Shown here piece after piece: positions 5,133 to 9,360 of a stretch of DNA of 9,360 nt (position 1 is its first letter; every line of letters begins with the position of its first letter). This DNA is from an uncultured Oscillospiraceae bacterium (GTDB taxonomy: Bacteria > Bacillota_A > Clostridia > Oscillospirales > Oscillospiraceae). The position numbers were made by a program, and so were the translations under genes. The notes below the pieces were generated by a model. It saw only the letters and a program-made list of their open reading frames with translations. It was not told where the DNA came from and did not search any database. The stretch spans positions 1 to 9,360 of the forward strand of contig CAAGIU010000076.1 in NCBI GenBank assembly GCA_900770015.1, in the 5' to 3' direction.

Positions 5133-6966
5133 GCCTGCCCTGGGGCGGATGGGGATGCGGCGGTTTGCCCCGGCATTCGCGCTCTACGCCGTGGCGCTGT
5201 TCCTGCTGACCACAAATCTGCTGGGCCGTGAACAGTCCACCGCCTGGATCTATAAGGAAATCACATATTTCTGCTGCACCATGGCTCCCATCAATCTGGT
5301 CTACGCCGCGGTTCTTGCCCAGCTGCTGGGTGATCTCTACACCACCCGTCTCAGCTTCGGCCTGCGCTCCATGCCCATGACCACCGGCGGCTGGTACGGC
5401 ACCCAGATCATTCTGGGCATCCTTGGCAGCCTGATTCCCAACGTGCTGAACGCGGGGCTGATGCTTCTGTATCTGGAGGAGTACAAAATCATTGCGTTCT
5501 GGTGGCTGCTGTCCTCCCAGCTGCAGTTTCTGTGCTTCTATGGCATCGCGGTGCTGTGCGCCGTGTGCGCGGGCAACCGGATCGGCATGCTGATCCTGGA
5601 TGCCATTGTGAATTTTGCCAACCTGTTTGTCAGCTGGCTGATTTCCCAGCTGTATATCCCGCTGATCTACGGACTGCGCCCTTCGGGGCAGGCTTCGGAT
5701 ATGGATTCTCCCCTGTCCCCCATTTACACCATGACGGCTAACTCCATTTTCAATGTGGAGCTCAAATCCGTTCCTGACATGGTTGTTTCGGAGTATACTG
5801 ACGGTCCTGCAGTAGCCTATGCCACCACAGAGAAGGTGGATAAGCTGTACCTGACGGACCAGCTCTGGACGCTGCTGATCTGGGCCGCCGTGGGCATCGC
5901 CGCCATCTGGCTGGGCAGCCGGCTGCTGCGGAAGGTCAAGGCGGAGAGCTCCGGGGAGCTGCTGGCCTTCCCCCGGCTGGAGCCTGTCATCCTGCTGCTG
6001 GTGACGCTGGGCGTGGGCACCGCGTTCCACATTGCCTCGGATATCTTTGACTCGGAAAGGGCCTATCTGCTGCTGACGGCGGGATTGGTCATCGGTTATT
6101 TCGGCTGCCTGATGCTGCTCAAGCGCCAGGTGAATGTGTTTACAAAGAAAGCCTTCGTGTCGCTGCTGGCTATTTTTGCCGCCGTGTTCCTGTCGCTGAC
6201 AATCACAGGACTGGATGTGCTGGGCATCCACAACCGGATTCCCGATGCCGATCAGGTGGAAAGCGTGGCCCTGGACTCCGCCGCGCCCATCACCGACAGG
6301 GAACTGATCGAAGCCGTCATCGGCATCCACGAAACCGTTCTCCGGGAGGGAAATGAGGCTTTGGAAACCCTGTCCCTGCCGGAACGCATCTTCTCCAACA
6401 AGCAGGATGAGCGGGTGTTCCCCACGCCGGAGGATGTCCGCGTGGGAGATCTCACCCTGAACTACACCCTGAAAGACGGCTCCACCATGACGCGCAAATT
6501 CTTCATGACCGAAGAAAGCGCCGCCGCCCCCGCAGCGCGGCAGATTCTCTCCCGGCCGGAGATCATCTTCCAGGGCGGCATGGTGGACGGCAAGCGGGTC
6601 TCCCTGCTGAATGAAGACGGCAGCTTCATCTCACTGCTGGGCTGCCTGAAGTCCATGACCTTCACCTGCTACTGCCCGGAAGATGGGGCTGATGCCATGT
6701 ATTCCAAAGGCAAGGAAACCACAATCTCCCTGTGGGAAGACCGGGAGGAGCTGCTGAACGCCATGAAGTTAGACTGCGAGGCCGGTACCATGGCCCAGAC
6801 CTGGTTCCTGCGCGGCAGCGACGGTTTCAACCACGAAATCGAACTCTATTACGATTCCAAAATCTTCGGCGGCAGCGCATGGTTCCACCTGTACATCGGC
6901 CCCGAATGCGAAAACACCTTCCGCTGGCTGATTGACCACGGCTACCACGAGGCACTTGACGACTGA
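5107..6966 (+). CDS. ABC-2-like permease with large C-terminal extracytoplasmic domain
   Basis: A membrane protein of 619 residues, the likely partner of the ATPase upstream. About nine hydrophobic segments are visible, near residues 21-39, 54-77, 98-123, 127-155, 159-190, 253-272, 291-312, 318-338 and 348-371. A soluble loop of about 60 residues separates segments 5 and 6. After the last segment come about 245 hydrophilic residues (375-619) that include LTLNYTLKDGSTMTRKFF, probably outside the cell given an odd segment count and an inside N-terminus. From memory this tail resembles the DUF6449 type found on Clostridia ABC permeases; I could not verify this. The start is set by GGGAGG (5093-5098), 8 bases before the ATG. 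There is only one permease gene, so the complex may be a homodimer with two ATPases. Export of a peptide or antibiotic, or sensing and protection, are both possible. Confidence 0.85.
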   Translation: MKSKTSCYEPALGRMGMRRFAPAFALYAVALFLLTTNLLGREQSTAWIYKEITYFCCTMAPINLVYAAVLAQLLGDLYTTRLSFGLRSMPMTTGGWYGTQIILGILGSLIPNVLNAGLMLLYLEEYKIIAFWWLLSSQLQFLCFYGIAVLCAVCAGNRIGMLILDAIVNFANLFVSWLISQLYIPLIYGLRPSGQASDMDSPLSPIYTMTANSIFNVELKSVPDMVVSEYTDGPAVAYATTEKVDKLYLTDQLWTLLIWAAVGIAAIWLGSRLLRKVKAESSGELLAFPRLEPVILLLVTLGVGTAFHIASDIFDSERAYLLLTAGLVIGYFGCLMLLKRQVNVFTKKAFVSLLAIFAAVFLSLTITGLDVLGIHNRIPDADQVESVALDSAAPITDRELIEAVIGIHETVLREGNEALETLSLPERIFSNKQDERVFPTPEDVRVGDLTLNYTLKDGSTMTRKFFMTEESAAAPAARQILSRPEIIFQGGMVDGKRVSLLNEDGSFISLLGCLKSMTFTCYCPEDGADAMYSKGKETTISLWEDREELLNAMKLDCEAGTMAQTWFLRGSDGFNHEIELYYDSKIFGGSAWFHLYIGPECENTFRWLIDHGYHEALDD

Positions 6967-6975
6967 ATGATAAAC

Positions 6976-7009
6976 AAGCCTGCCGGACGGAAAATTCCGG
7001 CAGGTTTTT
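6976..7009 (+). terminator. Terminator of the regulator-ABC operon
   Basis: A perfect 9-bp stem (CCTGCCGGA at 6979-6987 with TCCGGCAGG at 6996-7004) closes an 8-base loop. It is extended by A-U and G-U pairs at the base and followed by TTTTT (7005-7009). It starts about 10 bases past the permease stop codon. Confidence 0.92.
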
Positions 7010-7032
7010 CCATATCCGATGCCCCCCGCGCC

Positions 7033-7131
7033 ACTGTGGGGAGGATATTATCCTCCCGCGCGGTTTATTGTACCATTCAACCGAACACTCAGGCGTTGCG
7101 CCTGGTGGGATGATATCCTACCCTACAGGGG
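7033..7131. repeat. Second palindromic intergenic repeat type
   Basis: An imperfect inverted repeat of about 100 bases. The left arm (about 7034-7060) contains a perfect 19-base palindrome, GGGAGGATA-T-TATCCTCCC (7039-7057). The right arm (about 7102-7130, GGTGGGATGATATCC..CCCTACAG) is its diverged reverse complement. Between the arms lie a spacer with the sequence CGCGCGGTTTATTGTACC and a small hairpin CAGGCG-TTG-CGCCTG (7090-7104). It sits just upstream of the GH31 promoter. A 27-base stretch of the spacer (7056-7082) matches, in reverse, the flank of the other repeat family. The open frame that would extend the glucosidase N-terminally runs through this repeat and is not believable as protein. 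Confidence 0.7.
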
Positions 7132-7150
7132 CGGGCAATCATTTTTGCTA

Positions 7151-7179
7151 TTGCCAAGTTCCGAATCCTGTGGTATTGT
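7151..7179 (+). promoter_or_regulatory. Probable promoter of the GH31 gene
   Basis: TTGCCA (-35, 7151-7156), a 17-base spacer and TATTGT (-10, 7174-7179). Transcription would start near 7186, leaving a leader of about 20 bases. This rules out coding use of the open frame upstream and supports the start at 7208. I see no obvious cre-like or LacI-type operator. Confidence 0.6.
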
Positions 7180-7207
7180 AAGGAAAAGCGAGGAAAGGAT
7201 GATTTCC

Positions 7208-9142
7208 ATGATTACTAAGTGGATTTCCGGAAAGCCTTATCAGCTGGATGCGGTGATTGCCGAGGTGGCTGTTTCCGACACTGCCCAGGGGCTGGAAACT
7301 GCGGCAAACGGCACCGGGCTGCGGTTTGAACGCGCTCTGGTGGAAAACGACATCGTCTACGGTCTGGGGGAAACCACCCGGGGCATCAACAAGCGAGGCA
7401 ACCGGATCATCAGCTACAACGTGGATAACCCCCACCATCTGCCGGACACCGTTTCGCTGTACGGCTCCCACAATTTCGTGGTGGTCAGCGGCAGCGAGCA
7501 CTGGGGCTTCTTCTTTGACACCCCGGCCCGGGTGATTTTTGACATTGACGTAAACGGCAGCGGCGTGCTTCAGGTGCTCTGCGACAGCAATGATCTGACG
7601 GTGTACTCCATTTCCGGCGACAGCGCCGGGGACGTGACCCATCAGTTCCTGAAAGCCATCGGCCGCAGCTATATTCCGCCCCTCTGGGCCTTCGGCTACG
7701 GGCAGAGCCGCTGGGGCTACAAAACCAAGCGGGATTTCCGCAGCGTCGCCGACGGCTATGACCAGGCCGGCATTCCCCTGGACTACATCTGCATGGACAT
7801 TGACTACATGGACAGGTTCATCGACTTCACCTTCCATCCCAAGCGCTTCCCCGATTTCTCCGCTTTCCGGCAGGAAATGATGGACCGGGGCATCCGGCTG
7901 GTGCCCATTGTGGACGCAGGCGTGAAGGTGGAGCCGGGCAACCCGGTCTACGAAGAGGGCGTAGCCAAGAACTTCTTCTGCAAAAACAAGGAGGGCGGCG
8001 ACTTCCAGGCGGCGGTCTGGCCCGGCATGACCCACTTCACCGACTTCTTCCAGCCCGAGGCCAGGGAGTGGTTCGGAAGCAAATACAAATTCTACACTGA
8101 TCAAGGGGTGGAGGGCTTCTGGAATGACATGAACGAGCCCGCCATCTTCCACAGCGAGTACACCTCTGCGACCCAGAAAAAGGACTTCATCCCCGGCGGC
8201 GACGACGCGTACCAGCCCGGTGTCAATCTGCTGGACTACACCAATTTCTACCACAACATCGACGGCAGGAAGGTACTTCACCACGATGTGCACAATGCCT
8301 ACGGCTACCTGATGACCCGCTCCGCCGGCGAGCAGCTGGAGAAGCTGATGGATCACCGCTACCTGCTGTTCTCCCGCTCCAGCTACATCGGCGCCCACCG
8401 CTACGGCGGCATCTGGACCGGCGACAACACCGCCAGCTGGGAGAACCTGCGGATGGCCGTGTGCCAGATGCCGTCACTGAACATGTGCGGCTTCCTCTAC
8501 ATCGGCACCGACATCGGCGGCTTCGGCGGCAACTCCAACCGCGAGCTGCTGCTGCGCTGGCTGGCCTTCGGCGTGTTCACCCCGCTGATGCGCAACCACG
8601 CCTGCATGGGCACCCGGAAGCAGGAATGCTACCGGTTCCGGGACACTGAGGACTTCCGGGCGGTCATCAGCCTGCGCTACCGGCTGCTGCCCTACCTCTA
8701 TTCCGAATACATGAAGGCCGCCACCCGGCAGGAGATGTACTTCAGGCCCCTGGGCTTTGACTTCCCCGATGACAAGGATGCCCGGAAGGTGGAGGACCAG
8801 CTGATGGTGGGCGGCAGCATCATGATCGCCCCGCTGATGGAAAAGGGCAAAAAGGAGCGCAGCGTCTACCTGCCCGAAAACATGACCCAGGTGACCTACG
8901 ACGGCAAGGCCTTCCGGGTCACGCCCATGAAGCGCGGCTGGATCCTGGTCCACGCGGAGCTGAATGAGGTGGTGTTCTTCATCCGCAAGGGAACCTGCAT
9001 CCCTGTGGCAAAGGACGCCCGCCGGGTGGAACAGGTGGATCTTGCGAACGTCTCCCTCATCGGCGACGGCAGCCACTACGAGCAGTACCTGGACGACGGT
9101 CAGACCAAGGACTACGGAGAGGCACACATCCGGATTCTGTAA
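7208..9142 (+). CDS. GH31 alpha-glucosidase, isomaltase-like
   Basis: Glycoside hydrolase family 31, a retaining enzyme that removes alpha-linked glucose from oligosaccharide ends; 644 residues. An N-terminal beta-sandwich (to about 150) precedes the (beta/alpha)8 barrel. The catalytic nucleophile is D307 in FWNDMNEPAIF, the likely acid/base D406 in WTGDNTASW, and substrate-binding residues lie in MDIDYMD (196-202) and TDIGGFGG. There is no signal peptide or membrane segment, so it acts in the cytoplasm on imported sugars. Residues D73, W169 (SRWGY) and D307 fall at the same numbers I recall for the Ruminococcus (Blautia) obeum enzyme Ro-alphaG1, where W169 favours alpha-1,6 over alpha-1,4 linkages; this supports both the function and the start. 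The frame is open from 7019, but the ATG at 7208 lies 9 bases after AAAGG and downstream of a promoter. An ATG at 7199 is a weaker alternative. No transporter or regulator for sugars adjoins it. Confidence 0.93.
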   Translation: MITKWISGKPYQLDAVIAEVAVSDTAQGLETAANGTGLRFERALVENDIVYGLGETTRGINKRGNRIISYNVDNPHHLPDTVSLYGSHNFVVVSGSEHWGFFFDTPARVIFDIDVNGSGVLQVLCDSNDLTVYSISGDSAGDVTHQFLKAIGRSYIPPLWAFGYGQSRWGYKTKRDFRSVADGYDQAGIPLDYICMDIDYMDRFIDFTFHPKRFPDFSAFRQEMMDRGIRLVPIVDAGVKVEPGNPVYEEGVAKNFFCKNKEGGDFQAAVWPGMTHFTDFFQPEAREWFGSKYKFYTDQGVEGFWNDMNEPAIFHSEYTSATQKKDFIPGGDDAYQPGVNLLDYTNFYHNIDGRKVLHHDVHNAYGYLMTRSAGEQLEKLMDHRYLLFSRSSYIGAHRYGGIWTGDNTASWENLRMAVCQMPSLNMCGFLYIGTDIGGFGGNSNRELLLRWLAFGVFTPLMRNHACMGTRKQECYRFRDTEDFRAVISLRYRLLPYLYSEYMKAATRQEMYFRPLGFDFPDDKDARKVEDQLMVGGSIMIAPLMEKGKKERSVYLPENMTQVTYDGKAFRVTPMKRGWILVHAELNEVVFFIRKGTCIPVAKDARRVEQVDLANVSLIGDGSHYEQYLDDGQTKDYGEAHIRIL

Positions 9143-9177
9143 AACGCAGCATTGAACAGGCTATAACAATATATACT

Positions 9178-9360
9178 GTAATATGGCGGTTGGTTGAATG
9201 GGAAACCGAACCGCGCGGCATGCACAAAAGGCTCCCTCTGGGAGGGAGCTGTCAGCCGAACAGGCTGACTGAGGGAGAGAGCCCCGGTTCTTTTGATGCG
9301 TAACGAGGGAAGCGCTGGTGGTCGACCAACGCTCTCTCCTTCAGTCCGCTTCGCGGCCAG
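9178..9360. repeat. MITE-like palindromic repeat element, copy 2 (cut by window end)
   Basis: The left flank, from about 9178 (GTAATATGGCGG), aligns with the left flank of copy 1 from 3511, including a gap-free 27-base module at 9192-9218. The core starts at 9230 with the same 21-base hairpin end and continues with GTCAGCC-GAACA-GGCTGAC (9251-9269), the GGGAGAGAGCC segment, a middle with AAGCGCTGGTGG, and CCGCTTCGCGG at 9348-9358. This order is the reverse complement of the copy 1 core. The final arm, expected to read CTCCCTCCCAGAGGGAGCC, lies just past the window. No separate terminator is visible after the glucosidase stop at 9142; these hairpins may serve. I see no gene in 9143-9360. Confidence 0.8.

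Noticed and set aside
5113..6330. Open frame of 405 codons on the minus strand opposite the permease gene
   Set aside because: The translation is rich in Q, H and G without hydrophobic or domain structure, as expected of an antisense shadow; the forward frame has a ribosome binding site, membrane segments and operon context.
7148..8398. Open frame of 416 codons on the minus strand opposite the GH31 gene
   Set aside because: Composition is shadow-like (V/H/A/G-rich) and it lies wholly opposite conserved GH31 catalytic motifs.

Overview
The window looks like chromosome of a GC-rich, low-branching-GC-exception Firmicute, most likely a gut Clostridia of the Oscillospirales/Ruminococcaceae type. 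The grounds are strong AGGAGG-type ribosome binding sites, sigma-A style promoters, a pyrH-frr pair, a YtrA-type GntR regulator with an ABC exporter, a gut-type GH31 alpha-glucosidase, and many short palindromic intergenic repeats in otherwise GC-rich DNA. This placement is inference; no rRNA or species marker is present.

Layout. Positions 1-205 are the 3' side of the leftward operon and hold its likely terminator and a small palindrome. Leftward genes: pyrH (UMP kinase, 774-1496, probable TTG start) and frr (ribosome recycling factor, 206-760), driven by a promoter at 1546-1574. Rightward from a divergent promoter (1670-1698): glnS (glutaminyl-tRNA synthetase, 1736-3415), closed by a strong terminator at 3421-3452. 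Positions 3453-3812 hold a ~266-bp palindromic, MITE-like repeat element.

Next is a three-gene operon: a YtrA-family repressor (3895-4266), an ABC ATPase (4254-5132) and a membrane permease with a large C-terminal extracytoplasmic domain (5107-6966). The genes overlap by 13 and 26 bases, so translation is probably coupled. The promoter at 3813-3841 overlaps an inverted/direct-repeat operator (3838-3867), which fits autorepression. A terminator lies at 6976-7009. A second palindromic repeat type (about 7033-7131) precedes a stand-alone cytoplasmic GH31 alpha-glucosidase (7208-9142) with its own promoter (7151-7179). The window ends inside a second, truncated copy of the first repeat element, with its core in the opposite orientation.

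The housekeeping genes (pyrH, frr, glnS) serve nucleotide supply and translation. The ABC operon is probably an inducible envelope-stress or antimicrobial-response exporter. The glucosidase probably cleaves alpha-1,6-linked gluco-oligosaccharides after uptake. The least ordinary part is the repeat system: two families of nested hairpins share a 27-bp module, and the two copies of one family carry their cores in opposite orientations relative to similar outer flanks.
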